Shown one piece after another: positions 1-11,100 of a DNA stretch of 64,000 nucleotides. The stretch covers positions 1,364,001 through 1,428,000 of the forward strand of contig NZ_JAHWXQ010000001.1 in the NCBI RefSeq assembly GCF_019336435.1, read 5' to 3'. Each line of letters opens with the position of its first letter. The first letter of the stretch is position 1. Below the pieces are notes generated by a model. It was not told the DNA's origin. It searched no databases and saw only the letters and a program-made list of their open reading frames with translations. The translations under genes were made by a program, and so were the position numbers. This DNA comes from Pontibacter populi. Lineage in GTDB: Bacteria > Bacteroidota > Bacteroidia > Cytophagales > Hymenobacteraceae.

Positions 1-2721
1 ACGGGTTTAACTTCGGGTACTACTACACAAAACGGCTCTACCCTGGCCTGGACCAACGGCTCTGGTGATGGCAGGCTGGTTGTGATCCGTAAAGATGAAG
101 CTCCAGCATTTGTGCCTCAGACAGGAACCGTTTATTCTGGCGCATCAGCAAACTATGCAACGGCAGCAACTTTAGCTGATGGTAGCAAACTGATCTATAG
201 TGGCACAAACAGTGAAGTCGCAATTACAGGCTTGCAGTCAGGTAGCCTATACTTCGTGAAAGTATTTGAGATCTGCTCTAATGGAGACCAATACGAAACA
301 GCTGCAGCCCCAACACTGGCTATTACTACATTAGCTACTAGCAATCCACCAACTGGCAATGGCAATGTAATCGCGATGCAGGATTTTAACGGTACTGCAA
401 ACGATGGCTGGGTGGTAACTTCGGGTTTCAGCAGTTCTAATATAAATACAGGCTTACCAGCAGGGCAACGCCTGCGTAGTGGTTCTAGTTTGCAGATTGC
501 AGCTACAACCCGCGATGTCATCTTTAGCGAAGTAAGCGTGGCTGGAAGACAAGACATATATCTTGAACTATATAACTCCTCTGTATCTGGAAGTGATGGA
601 AACGGTTTTGATGCAGGAGATTATTTTGAAGTATATGTTGCATTAAATGGAACTGATTTCTCTGCTAATCCTGATATCAGGATAACAGGTAACTCGTCTA
701 CAAATCAAATTCGATATAGCATGAGTGGTACTGCAACTATAACTACAGTTGCTGGTACTCCGGTAGAGAAAGTATTTACAGAATCACTTGTTAACGGCAA
801 AGTGTTACCAGATGATCAAGCTCCATCAAAACTACAAGTATCTATACCAAACGGTACGACATCAGTTAAGGTAAAGCTTGGAATCAAAACGAACGCATCC
901 AACGAAATCTGGAATGTAGAAGATGTTGCTTTATATGCGGCAGCTTCTGCTCCTGCAGATTGTGATAACTTAGCCTTAGAAGGCCACGCCGGCGAAGATA
1001 AAGTAATAGCTACTGGTCAGTCGGTTATGATTGGTGCGACTGCAGAAACAGGCTATACTTATAGCTGGTCGCCGGCAGCAGGTTTATCTGATGCTACCTT
1101 AGCTGCTCCGCTTGCCACACTTACTACACCGGGCACTTATGTTTACACGGTAACTGCTGCTAAAGATGGCTGTACCTCTACAGATGAAGTAACTGTTATA
1201 GTAGAAGCTGTAACAGTACCGGCGCCTATTGTTTCTGATGTTACTATCTGCTCCGGCGAGTCTGCCACGTTAGAAGTGTCTAATCTGGATCCGAAAGTGA
1301 TTTACTATTGGTATCAATCAGAAACGACTAATAGTCCATGGGGTCGAGGTGCTACAATTGTTACAGGACCACTTACGGCTACTACTTCTTACTATGTAGA
1401 AGCAGTAAATTTTGATGGCACAGCGAGCACTCGTACAAAAGCAACCGTAACTGTTAGCGGAAAAGCGCCTGAGGCCGCAACTATAGCAGGCAAAAATGTA
1501 GTTTGTGCCGGCGAGACTGTAACATATACAGCAACTGCTCAGGAAGGTGTGACAAACTATACCTGGAGTGTGCCGGAAGGCTGGACTATAGTTGCTGGCG
1601 CTAATACAGCACAATTAACGGTAACTTCTGGTAATACGGCCGGCAATGTAACTTTAAAAGTAGCCAACAACTGCGGGGAAAGCCCTGCAGCAAACCTGTC
1701 AGTAACGATAGAAACAGTTGTAACAGGTAACACAGTTAATGGGCCACAAGCAGTTTGCGTTGATCAGGTAACTATAACTGGCTCTGTTCCAACCGGCGGA
1801 AACGGAACGTACACGTACCAGTGGCAAACCAGTACCGATGGAGCCAACTTTATACCGGCTGCAGGTGTTAACAATGGTCAGAACTATAGCTCAGAAGCAT
1901 TGAATGTAACCACATTCATCCGCAGAAAAGTAACTTCAGGGTCATGTGGCGAAAGCATAAGTGAGGCTATAAGAATTACTGTGTATGCGGTTCCGGCGGC
2001 GCCTATTGCCAAAACTGTAGCAATTTGTTCGGGCCAGACCGCAACACTACAGGTAACCGATGCTGATCCATCCTATATCTACAAGTGGTTTGCTGATGAA
2101 ACTGGAAGTAACACACTTGCGGTAGGCTTAACTTATATGATAAGCCAACTTAGTGAAACGAAGTCTTATTATGTAGAAGCTGTGAGCCCGGCAGGTTGTG
2201 CAGGTCCTCGTACCAAAGTTACAGTTACTGTAAATGCAGCTCCATCTAAACCAACTATAACCCAGGAAGCAAATCAGCTTACTGCAAGTGTGGCAGGCTC
2301 GGTTTACGAGTGGGCGAAAGATGGCGTAACTATAGCAGGTGCAACTACACAAACAATAACTATAACCGAAGCTGGCAGCTACACCGTTCGTGTGAAGAAT
2401 GAAGCTGGTTGCTACTCTGTAATGTCGGATGCAGTGCAGGCAACTGTGCAGCCAACCGGCATCGAGGACGAAATTGCCCTTGGTGTAATAGTAGCTCCAA
2501 ACCCGGCTCCCGGTAAATTCAGCATCTCTACAGAAAAGCCATTGCAACAGGCAGAAATTGTAATTACAAATCTGTTGGGCAGTGTGGTTTATCGTGCTAC
2601 AATACCGGTATTGCAGGATAAACTGGAAATAGACCTGAGCAAGCTTCCGGCTGGTTTATATGTGGTACAGCTACAGGCAAAGCAGCTGAAAGTGGTGCGT
2701 AAAGTGCTGTTAACAAAATAA
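1..2721 (+). CDS. T9SS type A sorted multi-domain surface protein (5' end outside window)
   Basis: The frame is open from base 1 with no stop, so the gene starts upstream of the window; the GTG at 82 is only an internal codon. About 906 residues are visible. The first ~110 look like the fibronectin-III-like module common in Bacteroidota surface proteins (GDGRLVVIRK followed by a TGLQSG turn). A ~200-residue lectin/jelly-roll-like region follows (MQDFNGTANDGW onward), then PKD/Ig-like modules with paired cysteines and repeated YYVEAV strands. The last ~80 residues form a classic type A T9SS sorting domain: VAPNPAPGKF, then LPAGLYVVQL, ending in KVLLTK. The protein is expected to cross the outer membrane by T9SS and be anchored or released at the surface. 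A strong terminator follows. The ligand or substrate is not evident. The family call is secure; the specific role is unknown. Confidence 0.85.
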   Translation, partial: TGLTSGTTTQNGSTLAWTNGSGDGRLVVIRKDEAPAFVPQTGTVYSGASANYATAATLADGSKLIYSGTNSEVAITGLQSGSLYFVKVFEICSNGDQYETAAAPTLAITTLATSNPPTGNGNVIAMQDFNGTANDGWVVTSGFSSSNINTGLPAGQRLRSGSSLQIAATTRDVIFSEVSVAGRQDIYLELYNSSVSGSDGNGFDAGDYFEVYVALNGTDFSANPDIRITGNSSTNQIRYSMSGTATITTVAGTPVEKVFTESLVNGKVLPDDQAPSKLQVSIPNGTTSVKVKLGIKTNASNEIWNVEDVALYAAASAPADCDNLALEGHAGEDKVIATGQSVMIGATAETGYTYSWSPAAGLSDATLAAPLATLTTPGTYVYTVTAAKDGCTSTDEVTVIVEAVTVPAPIVSDVTICSGESATLEVSNLDPKVIYYWYQSETTNSPWGRGATIVTGPLTATTSYYVEAVNFDGTASTRTKATVTVSGKAPEAATIAGKNVVCAGETVTYTATAQEGVTNYTWSVPEGWTIVAGANTAQLTVTSGNTAGNVTLKVANNCGESPAANLSVTIETVVTGNTVNGPQAVCVDQVTITGSVPTGGNGTYTYQWQTSTDGANFIPAAGVNNGQNYSSEALNVTTFIRRKVTSGSCGESISEAIRITVYAVPAAPIAKTVAICSGQTATLQVTDADPSYIYKWFADETGSNTLAVGLTYMISQLSETKSYYVEAVSPAGCAGPRTKVTVTVNAAPSKPTITQEANQLTASVAGSVYEWAKDGVTIAGATTQTITITEAGSYTVRVKNEAGCYSVMSDAVQATVQPTGIEDEIALGVIVAPNPAPGKFSISTEKPLQQAEIVITNLLGSVVYRATIPVLQDKLEIDLSKLPAGLYVVQLQAKQLKVVRKVLLTK

Positions 2722-2745
2722 CGTTATAAATTTATACTTACCTAA

Positions 2746-2776
2746 GGCCCTGCAGCTAACCTGCAGGGCCTTTTTG
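2746..2776 (+). terminator. Rho-independent terminator of the first surface protein
   Basis: A perfect 10-bp stem GGCCCTGCAG/CTGCAGGGCC with a 5-nt loop is followed by five T residues, 25 bp after the stop codon. Confidence 0.9.
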
Positions 2777-3092
2777 CGTTTATATGCTGTACGCCGGTTA
2801 TTTAATTACCCTCTTACCCATTTCCGGTGATTTTTAAGTGCGTTTTATAAGAAAGGAAGCTTAATCAATCTTTGTTATCTGTTGATATAGAGGTTGTTAT
2901 AGTTGCGCATCTGCCTTTTTGGCCGCGGCTGTAACATGGAGTTTAGCTGAAACTATAATTTCTAAAGTCTTACCATGTACGAGCTCCTAGGCGTTGCCTG
3001 GTGGTAACTGCTGGAAAAATATACACTAACGGTGGCTGACCATTGCCCGGGCAGTGGTATAGCTGGTGGTTCACCCTTTTAATACTGACTTG
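2777..3092. other. Intergenic leader of the next surface protein
   Basis: Non-coding spacer of about 316 bp. It holds several AACTATA/TATAGTT words. I found no convincing TAnnTTTG promoter, small ORF or RNA gene. Confidence 0.5.
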
Positions 3093-6000
3093 ATGCGCTT
3101 ACCTCTGATAAAGCACATATTCTATCCGCTGCTTTTCCTGTGCCTGTTGCTCACTAATGTGGCAGTAGCACAGACAACCCCGCCGTGCCAGGTAACTATA
3201 GATGCGGAAGGTTCTTCGTCGCTTTGCCAGGGCGAGTCGGTAACGCTGCGTGCTGTTTCATCTAATCAGATAACCAGCTGGCAATGGTTTTTTAATAATG
3301 CTCCTATAGCCGGTGCAACCGGGGCAACTATCTCGGTAAGTGTTGCCGGCGATTACTCGGTTCAGGTTTCCGGAGCTACCTGCCAGGCTACTACTTCAGC
3401 AGTTTTTCCTATAACAGTATCGCCAAAGCCTGCCAACCCTAATTTCCTGGTAACGCCCACTACTACCCAATGTGCCGGCACGCCACTGGCATTTGAGGTA
3501 AACGCGCCGCAGCCCGACATTTTCTATACCTGGATCTTCGGAGACGGCAGCTCGGCAAAAGGCGATTCGGTAGGCCATACTTTCAACGATAAAGGGATAA
3601 ACTTTGCCACCTATAATGTAAAGGTGCTGGCTACAAGTGCACAAGGTTGCCAGTCTGATACCGTAACGCAGCAGGTGCGTGTAGCCCGCATGCCCGAAGC
3701 TGTTTTTACAGATTCTTCCAATTTCCAGACCTGTTTGCCAGACACGGTAGAAGATGATGAAATTGAAGTGTTTGCGTACATCGAGAACGGCACCGCAGAG
3801 CCTTATTTATCAGATATCAGAACGTATATTGTAAACTGGGGAGATGGCGGACCTGATGTACAGTATACCCGCAACGAGTTCCCGATCAGTAACCCGAATG
3901 CCTACACCAAAGTGGGCGACTTTCCGATAACGATAAGGGCTGTGGCTAGTAATGGCTGCGAGTTTGTATTTACCCAGAACTATAGTGTCAGTAAAGAACC
4001 TAAAGCTAATTTTATACTGAACAAGCAGCCTGCAGCTACGCCATCGTCGTGTTTGCCGGTAATAGTTTCGCTGGGCGATAGTTCTACTGGCGGCAACTTA
4101 ACCTATAAATGGACCATACAACCTACCACAGGTTTTACAATTGAATTTGGTGGCCTGGACCAGGATACCCTTTCCTTGTTGTTTACTGAAAGCGGGATCT
4201 ACCAGATAGAACTTATAGTTGAGAATGGTTGCGACGATGACACGACTTCGCAGTCGGTTATAGTTGGCTGGCCACAGGTGCAGCTCCCTCCCGACACCGT
4301 TTCCTGCGGACCGATAGACTTTAAATATACTACCGGCGCTATACCCGGAACTGGAAACGTATTTATAGACCCGAACCTGGGCAAGATAAAGAGTGCCGTC
4401 TGGACGGTAGTCGGGCCGACGGGTGCAAAGCGCACACTCAGCGGGCAAAACCAGACCATACGCTTTACAGAAGAAGGAGTGCACGAGGTCTCACTCGTCG
4501 TCGAGAATGAATGTGGCTCTTCCGAAGAGCTTGCCGGAACGTTCCCGATGGTGCAGCGCATAACCGTATTGCCGGTTCCCGAAGCGCCAACTATACAGGA
4601 CATTACCGTTTGTAGCGGTGATTCGGTATTGCTGGAACCTTCCGGCGGTAGCGGCAACTATAATTTTTATGATGATCAGGGAACCCTACTGCTTACAGGG
4701 CCAAACTTTAGGACAACCAGCATCACACAAACTACCACTTTTAGCATAGAAAGCATTGGGGAGGATGATTGCCCGAGCGCACGCGTACCTGTAAAAGTGA
4801 CTGTAGTGCCACCTCTGGCAAACAATATCATACAAGGTGATCAGAGCCTTTGCCAGGGCGACGGACCGGCTCCGTTAACAGGAAGTACACCAAGCGGTGG
4901 AACAGGCGGCGGCTATATTTTCACTTGGTTAAGCAGTACATCGGGCCCGGATGCAGGATTTGTGCCGGCAGCAGGCGTTAACAACGATGTAAACTATACC
5001 CCGCAGCCGTTGAGCCAGCGTACCTGGTTCCGCAGGTTAATATCCGTTGCCAGCTGCTCACCGGATACCAGTAATGTGGTGTTGGTGAATGCCGTACCTA
5101 AGATCCAGAACAACACTATTTCGGAGTCGCAGGATATTTGTGCGGGACAGACACCGGAGCCACTGGTTGGTTCGCGGGTTACAGGTGGCGATGGTGCAGG
5201 CTATACCTTTAAATGGCAGGTAAGCACCGAAGGTCCGGCAACAGGTTTTGTGGATGCACCAGGCAATAACACCAGCGAGAACTATAGCCCGGGCATGCTT
5301 TCGCAGGCATCGTGGTTCAGAAGAGTGGTAACCTCTGCAGGCTGCGTGGTTTTCTCAGAGCCTGTGATGATCGATATCGTTCCACCTTTGGATAACAATA
5401 CAATTACTGCAGCGCAAACAGTGTGTGCCGGTAATCCGCCAGCCCCACTCACAGGTTCTGCGCCAACCGGCGGAACAGGTACTTATACTTACCTTTGGGA
5501 GAGCAGTATTACCAGTGCAACTACAGGTTTTGCGGCAGCTGCCGGCACCAACAACGGGCAAAGTTATACCCCGGGCAACCTCGGCGTGAATACCTGGTTC
5601 CGGAGAACAGTAACCTCGGAAGGTTGTGAAGCTGATGTGAGCGAGGCCATACTGATAACCGTAAACCAGGGCGTTGCCAATAACAGTGTTAGCTCCCCAC
5701 AAACTATCTGCGCTGGCGAAGTACCGGAGGCATTAACGGGTACGACCCCTATTGGCGGAAGTGGTACCTATACGTATTTGTGGCAGAGCAGCATTTCAGG
5801 TCCGGACACGGGTTTTGGATCTGCACCGGGCACCAACACGGCGGCAAACTATACACCACAGGCGCTCACACAAGATACCTGGTTCAGAAGAGTGGTAGAT
5901 TCGCGGGGATGTAAATCTACTTCTGAGGCTGTACTCATAACCGTTAACCCACGGCCGTCACCGCCAATACTCACGGTGCGCGATGCTACCACCTGTCCGG

Positions 6001-6698
6001 GCGGATCGACGACCTTAACAGTGCAGAATGCGAATGGTGGAATTTACCAATGGTTTACGGATGCTACAGGTGGCGAACCGGTGTTTGAAGGACCCATTTT
6101 CAAGACGCCAAATTTAACCCAACCAACTACCTATTATGTGGAGGCGGTTAATATAAACGGCTGCTCCAGTGCAACCCGTACTTCGGTAAATGTAGCTATA
6201 GTTGACCCTGTGGCAGATGCCGGCCCTGACGCAACCATCATACAAGGCAGAACAATAGAGTTGCGTGCTACCGGAGGTGATACCTATTTATGGGAACCAG
6301 CTGAAGGCCTGAGCAACCCGAAAATTGCCAACCCTGTTGCAAGGCCAAACGAGACCACCACCTACAGGGTAACTGTGAGCACCGGAGAAGGCTGTACGGC
6401 TACCGACGAAGTAACTATAACAGTTATTCCTGCCCTTGTAATACCTAATGCGTTTACGCCTAACCACCGCGACACGGTAAATGAGGTATGGGAAATCAAG
6501 AACATCGAGAACTACCCTGATGTGCGTGTGGAGATTTATAACCGCTGGGGTAACCTGGTATTTTCCTCTAATGGTTATGGCACTCCATGGGATGGAACCC
6601 TGAACGGCGAAGACCTGCCGGTGGCAACCTACTATTACATGATCTACCTGAATAAGTCTGATCAACCTATTTCGGGCAACGTCACCATTATCCGTTAA
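3093..6698 (+). CDS. T9SS type B (CHU_C-like) secreted PKD/Ig-repeat protein
   Basis: I chose the ATG at 3093 over an in-frame GTG at 3066 because it starts directly at a signal peptide (MRLPLIKH, hydrophobic core, cut after AVAQ), giving 1201 residues. After an Ig-like module come PKD-type modules with YTWIFGDGS and VNWGDGG signatures (residues ~110-480). Four tandem ~95-residue repeats follow, encoded at about 4815-5950, each with NN-I---Q-ICAG, LTGS-PTGG, YTYLW-SS and TWFRR-V blocks. The C-terminus (VIPNAFTPNHRDTVNEVW, then YNRWGNLVF and a WDG turn, ending VTIIR) is the gliding-motility/type B sorting domain. Type B cargos usually sit beside a PorP/SprF gene, and one starts 2 bp downstream. 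The likely role is a surface adhesin or motility-related filament; the ligand is unknown. Confidence 0.88.
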   Translation: MRLPLIKHIFYPLLFLCLLLTNVAVAQTTPPCQVTIDAEGSSSLCQGESVTLRAVSSNQITSWQWFFNNAPIAGATGATISVSVAGDYSVQVSGATCQATTSAVFPITVSPKPANPNFLVTPTTTQCAGTPLAFEVNAPQPDIFYTWIFGDGSSAKGDSVGHTFNDKGINFATYNVKVLATSAQGCQSDTVTQQVRVARMPEAVFTDSSNFQTCLPDTVEDDEIEVFAYIENGTAEPYLSDIRTYIVNWGDGGPDVQYTRNEFPISNPNAYTKVGDFPITIRAVASNGCEFVFTQNYSVSKEPKANFILNKQPAATPSSCLPVIVSLGDSSTGGNLTYKWTIQPTTGFTIEFGGLDQDTLSLLFTESGIYQIELIVENGCDDDTTSQSVIVGWPQVQLPPDTVSCGPIDFKYTTGAIPGTGNVFIDPNLGKIKSAVWTVVGPTGAKRTLSGQNQTIRFTEEGVHEVSLVVENECGSSEELAGTFPMVQRITVLPVPEAPTIQDITVCSGDSVLLEPSGGSGNYNFYDDQGTLLLTGPNFRTTSITQTTTFSIESIGEDDCPSARVPVKVTVVPPLANNIIQGDQSLCQGDGPAPLTGSTPSGGTGGGYIFTWLSSTSGPDAGFVPAAGVNNDVNYTPQPLSQRTWFRRLISVASCSPDTSNVVLVNAVPKIQNNTISESQDICAGQTPEPLVGSRVTGGDGAGYTFKWQVSTEGPATGFVDAPGNNTSENYSPGMLSQASWFRRVVTSAGCVVFSEPVMIDIVPPLDNNTITAAQTVCAGNPPAPLTGSAPTGGTGTYTYLWESSITSATTGFAAAAGTNNGQSYTPGNLGVNTWFRRTVTSEGCEADVSEAILITVNQGVANNSVSSPQTICAGEVPEALTGTTPIGGSGTYTYLWQSSISGPDTGFGSAPGTNTAANYTPQALTQDTWFRRVVDSRGCKSTSEAVLITVNPRPSPPILTVRDATTCPGGSTTLTVQNANGGIYQWFTDATGGEPVFEGPIFKTPNLTQPTTYYVEAVNINGCSSATRTSVNVAIVDPVADAGPDATIIQGRTIELRATGGDTYLWEPAEGLSNPKIANPVARPNETTTYRVTVSTGEGCTATDEVTITVIPALVIPNAFTPNHRDTVNEVWEIKNIENYPDVRVEIYNRWGNLVFSSNGYGTPWDGTLNGEDLPVATYYYMIYLNKSDQPISGNVTIIR

Positions 6699-6700
6699 TT

Positions 6701-7666
6701 ATGAGAGTATTATATCTATACCTGCTGCTGTTTTTTTTGGTGATAAGTGTGCAGCAGACAGCCGCGCAGCAACGGCCACAGTATAGCCAGTACATGCTGA
6801 ACAACTATATCCTGAACCCTGCCATTACAGGTATTGAAAATTATGCTGATATACGCATAAGCAACCGCCGGCAATGGGTTGGGTTAGATGGTGCCCCGGT
6901 TACCTATTACCTGACTGCGCATACCCCACTGAACAAAGGTGCCGGAAGTACACAGTACCATAGGGCACTAGCACACCACGGCATAGGAGCTACTTTTCAT
7001 ACCGATAAAACCGGGCCGCTGCGCCGAACCGGGGTGTCTTTTTCTTACGCCTACCATTTGCCAATCACAAATTCGATTAATGTTTCGGGAGGTACTTCTG
7101 TAGGGATAATCCGGAACAGTATAAATGCCAGTGACCTGGAGTTTGGGAACAACAACGACCCGCTGATAGGTGGCGGTGGCCTGAACAACAATGTGGTAGA
7201 CCTGAACCTGGGACTCTGGATCTATTCGCGCAATTTCTCGATCGGTGTAGCTGGTGCCCAGTTGCTCGAGAATGTGGGCAGCTTTACGGCCGCTGAGGAA
7301 GAACGTGCCGCTTTGGACCTGCAACGCCATTATTTTGCTACAGCCAGCTACCGTTTTGAGCCTACCGCCACCCTGGATGTGATACCATCTGTGATGGTGA
7401 AAATGGCGAGCCCCAGCCCAACTTCTGTAGATGTAAGTCTGCGAACTATATACGATGAGCGCTTCTGGGTTGGGGCTGCTTACCGCCACAACGATGCTAT
7501 AGTTGGCATGGTAGGTGTGTACGTGAGCCCGCTGCTCGATATCTCGTACTCCTACGACGCTACCACCTCTAACCTTAACCAGGTAAGTGCCGGCACGCAT
7601 GAGGTTGTGGTTGGCTTTAAATTACTTAACAACAGGCGTGTGCTTTGCCCGCAATGGATCTGGTAG
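6701..7666 (+). CDS. PorP/SprF family type IX secretion membrane protein
   Basis: 321 residues with a signal peptide (cut near TAAQQ) and the family opening QYSQYMLNNYILNPAITG followed by RRQWVGLDGAP. The rest alternates short beta strands and turns typical of an outer-membrane barrel. The gene starts 2 bp after the type B cargo gene, so it is almost certainly co-transcribed and translationally coupled. In Flavobacterium, SprF is needed to deliver its neighbouring type B adhesin SprB, and the same cargo-specific role is inferred here. It is not identical in sequence to the second copy at 14627, consistent with each serving its own cargo. Confidence 0.88.
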   Translation: MRVLYLYLLLFFLVISVQQTAAQQRPQYSQYMLNNYILNPAITGIENYADIRISNRRQWVGLDGAPVTYYLTAHTPLNKGAGSTQYHRALAHHGIGATFHTDKTGPLRRTGVSFSYAYHLPITNSINVSGGTSVGIIRNSINASDLEFGNNNDPLIGGGGLNNNVVDLNLGLWIYSRNFSIGVAGAQLLENVGSFTAAEEERAALDLQRHYFATASYRFEPTATLDVIPSVMVKMASPSPTSVDVSLRTIYDERFWVGAAYRHNDAIVGMVGVYVSPLLDISYSYDATTSNLNQVSAGTHEVVVGFKLLNNRRVLCPQWIW

Positions 7667-7699
7667 AATGTCCGTAAATTACAACTATAAACTTTTAGA

Positions 7700-7726
7700 G
7701 GCGCAGCGCAGGTTGCGCCTTTTTTA
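7700..7726 (+). terminator. Terminator after cargo/PorP pair
   Basis: Stem GGCGCA/TGCGCC (7700-7705 with 7714-7719) followed by six T residues. The stem is short, so moderate strength. Confidence 0.7.
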
Positions 7727-7885
7727 TTGACTCACTTCCTCAATAAGCCGACCAGATAATTGCACACTTCCGAAAGGCTGAAGCCGGACAAATTCTACGA
7801 TTTTTATAATATTCAGTATCAGGAGGTTTGCGTGTATTTATAATTTTCTTATATTAGTGTACATCTATGTGCCCTGATAACTGGC

Positions 7886-7915
7886 TTGTTATATTATAAT
7901 GAATGCTTAATTTTG
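7886..7915 (+). promoter_or_regulatory. Candidate Bacteroidota sigma-A promoter for the giant adhesin operon
   Basis: TTG at 7886-7888, a 19-bp spacer, then TAATTTTG at 7908-7915 match the Bacteroidota TTG-N19-TAnnTTTG pattern. The 5' leader would be about 215 nt. The remainder of the 7727-8138 spacer shows no ORF or repeat I can support. Confidence 0.5.
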
Positions 7916-8138
7916 CATTTATCTAATATAATTACTAGCCTATGAACGATATTTGAAAATTGGATGTAACTTTCTGAGAACAAGCACTTGAGAAGAATGA
8001 GCTGTTGGATGAAGGGGCGAAAACATGGTAAATGGCAAGCCCCGGAATCGCATGGGAACAAAGTTAGCAATTGCTGTTAAAATACAATCTATCTACAAAC
8101 TTAATCAGTCCTATTGTAAAACATTTACTTTTTACTAA

Positions 8139-11100
8139 ATGGGGAGCTCAGTAAAGAAGGTACTACTGCTTGCGGTCGTCTTCTTCAGTGTTATTGCCAG
8201 TGCTTTGGCGCAGGGCCTTTCGTTGGGCTCTGCTGCTGCGTTTAATATACTTGCCAATAAAAAAATTGAGAACAATGGTAGCACTATTGTTCAGGGTAAT
8301 GTAGGTGTGGGTACGGGCGCCCAGCTTGCCGGTTTCGCACAGGGTAGCATAAAAGGTGTTATACACATCAACAACTCTGTCTCACTTACCGCCCTTTCCG
8401 ATCTTTCGACCGCTTACACCACCTATTCTCAGAAGCCTGCTACTCAAACGCTCCCGAACACGATCGGCGACCAGCTTTTTACTGCCGGTGTTTACAAAAT
8501 AAATGGTTCGGCAACTATAGCAGGCCCAATTGTGCTGGATGCCAACTACGACCCGAACGCTACCTTTATTTTCCAGATCAGCAACAACCTGCAGGTCAGC
8601 GATAACGTGACTATTGCGCTTATAAATGGCGCTAAGGTAGATAACGTGCTGTGGTTGGTTGAGCAGGATGCAACTATAGGTACAGGTGCTTACCTAAAAG
8701 GAAACCTGGTTGCCAAAAGAACGATACGCGTGCAGGATGATGCTGCAGTGCTTGGCCGTGTGATGAGCATTAACGATGTGGTGTACCTGAGCAATAACAT
8801 CCTGTCATTGCCAACCGACCTTAACATTACAAAAACCAAAGTTGCAGCCTCTCCGTCACAAAAATACGCTGTAGGCGATACGGTCACTTTTAAAATAGTA
8901 GTGAAGAACCTGGGCCCGGTAGACGACGAATCGGTGATGATCCGGGATGTGCTGCCTGCCGGCCTTAGCTATATTTCTTCCACCTCCTCCAAAGCAGGCA
9001 CTTCTTACGAACCAACTTTTGGGCTCTGGATTTTAGACGAGCTGAAAGTAGGCGAAGTGCAGACCCTGACTATAAAGGCCCGAACCACAATGGCTGGCTA
9101 CATTGTGAACACGGCAACTGTAGCCGGCTCTACGGTAGACGAGAACCTGACCAACAATAAATCGGATGCAGATATTTGCGTGGTGCTTTCGGATGCCGGG
9201 CAAATACAAGGTCCTACAGCAGTTTGTGCTGGCAGTACCAATACCTATAACATAAAGCAGATAGCGGGTGCTACCTATACATGGTCAATGCCTTCGGATT
9301 GGGTGATAACCGCTGGAAACAGAAACTCAGCTGAGATAACAGTAAGGGTTGGAAATACGGCAGGCACTATTTCGGTAACAGTAAATAACATTTGCGGTGC
9401 CAGCCCGCCAAGCAGGCTTACAGTTGAGGTTGTGCAAGATGTGCCGCAGAAGCCAGGTCCAATAAGCGGTACACTGGAGTTATGTTCCGGTAAAGCCACT
9501 ACCTATAGCATTGCACCTGTGCCGGGTGCGCTTGGTTACCACTGGACACTGCCAACCGGCTGGACCATGGTAAAAGACAACGGAACATCTATAGTTGTAA
9601 CTACCGACGGCGACGCCACAACAAAAAAACTGAGTGTATCGGCCTATAACATTTGCGGTGACGGTGAGCCAAGTATCTTAGAGGTTACGCCGGTGCTGAA
9701 AGTGCCAAATAAACCAGGGGCCATCAGTGGCCCTTCTGCCGTTTGTTCTACCGTAGCATCCGCCACCTACAAAATCACGAACGTACCAAACGCAAGCAGC
9801 TATACCTGGACCGTACCAGCTGGCTGGACGATCTTGAGCGGACAAGGAACATCAACTATAACTGTAAAACCAACTGCACAGGCCGGTGATGTAACGGTTA
9901 AAGCTACGAATGACTGCGGCGACAGCGAGGCACAAAAACTAATTGTAACTCCGGTAGAAAATCCACCATTGGCGCCGGGAGTGATAAAAGGTGCAGATGC
10001 AGTTTGTGTGAGCACAGCAGGAAATGTGTATAGTATAGATGCCGTACCAAATGCAAAAGGCTACACCTGGACCGTACCTGCGGGCTGGACTATAGTTAGC
10101 GGACAAAACACTCCAACTATAACTGTAACTGCCGGCAAGACTGGTGGTAAAATTACGGTAGTTGCCCTAAACGATTGCGGCTCTAACGGGAACAGTTCTA
10201 AAGATGTACAGATAACAGATACGGCCCCGTCTGCGCCAACAGCTATAAAGGGAACTCCATATGGTTGTGCGACTACAACTGCAACTTATACCATTGATCC
10301 TGTAGCCGGCGCGCAAAGCTACACCTGGGCAGTGCCAACAGGTTGGACGATCACTTCAGGGCAGGGAACCACAACTATAACCGTAAAAGTAGGAACAGGG
10401 GCAGGTACGATTTCCGTGAAAGCAGTAGGTACTTGTGGCGAAAGCCCGGCTAAAACATTGAATGTGCAGCCTCAGGTAACCCTGCCAACTGCGCCAGCTT
10501 CCATTGCTGGTCCGGATGAGGTTTGTTTGAGCCAGACAGGGCTAACCTATAGTGTAACCGCAGTAATCGGTGTTTCCAGCTATACCTGGACCGTTCCAAC
10601 CGGCTGGGCAATCATTTCTGGTCAGGGCACTACAACTATAAAAGTAACAGCAGGCAGCACAAACGGTAACATCACAGTAACAGCTACAAACGATTGTGGT
10701 ACCAGCGCGGCAACTATAAAAGCGGTAAAAGTATCTACGGAGGCACCGGCAAATCCGGGGGCTATCTCAGGATTTGCTACGGTGTGTATTTCCCAGGCAA
10801 ATGTAACTTATATTATTGCTGATGTAGCAGGTGCCACCTCGTACGAGTGGACTGCTCCGGGCTGGACGATCGTTTCAGGTCAGGGTACAACAAAGATCAC
10901 AGTAACAGCGGGTACAGCCAACACAACTATAAAAGTAACGGCCAAAAACGCCTGCGGCGTTACAAGCAGTAGCACCAAACTGGTTCAGGTGACAAACGAG
11001 GTTCCGGCAGCGCCAACTGCTATTAAAGGTACTCCTTACGGTTGCGCCAACTTAAATGCAATTTATTCAATCGATCCAGTTAATGGCGCCGAAAGTTATA

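Noticed and set aside
82-2721. GTG at 82 as the true start of the first gene
   Set aside because: The frame stays open to base 1 with matching domain sequence, so the start lies outside the window.
3066-3092. GTG start at 3066 for the type B protein
   Set aside because: The ATG at 3093 begins directly at a signal peptide; the extra nine residues would disturb it.
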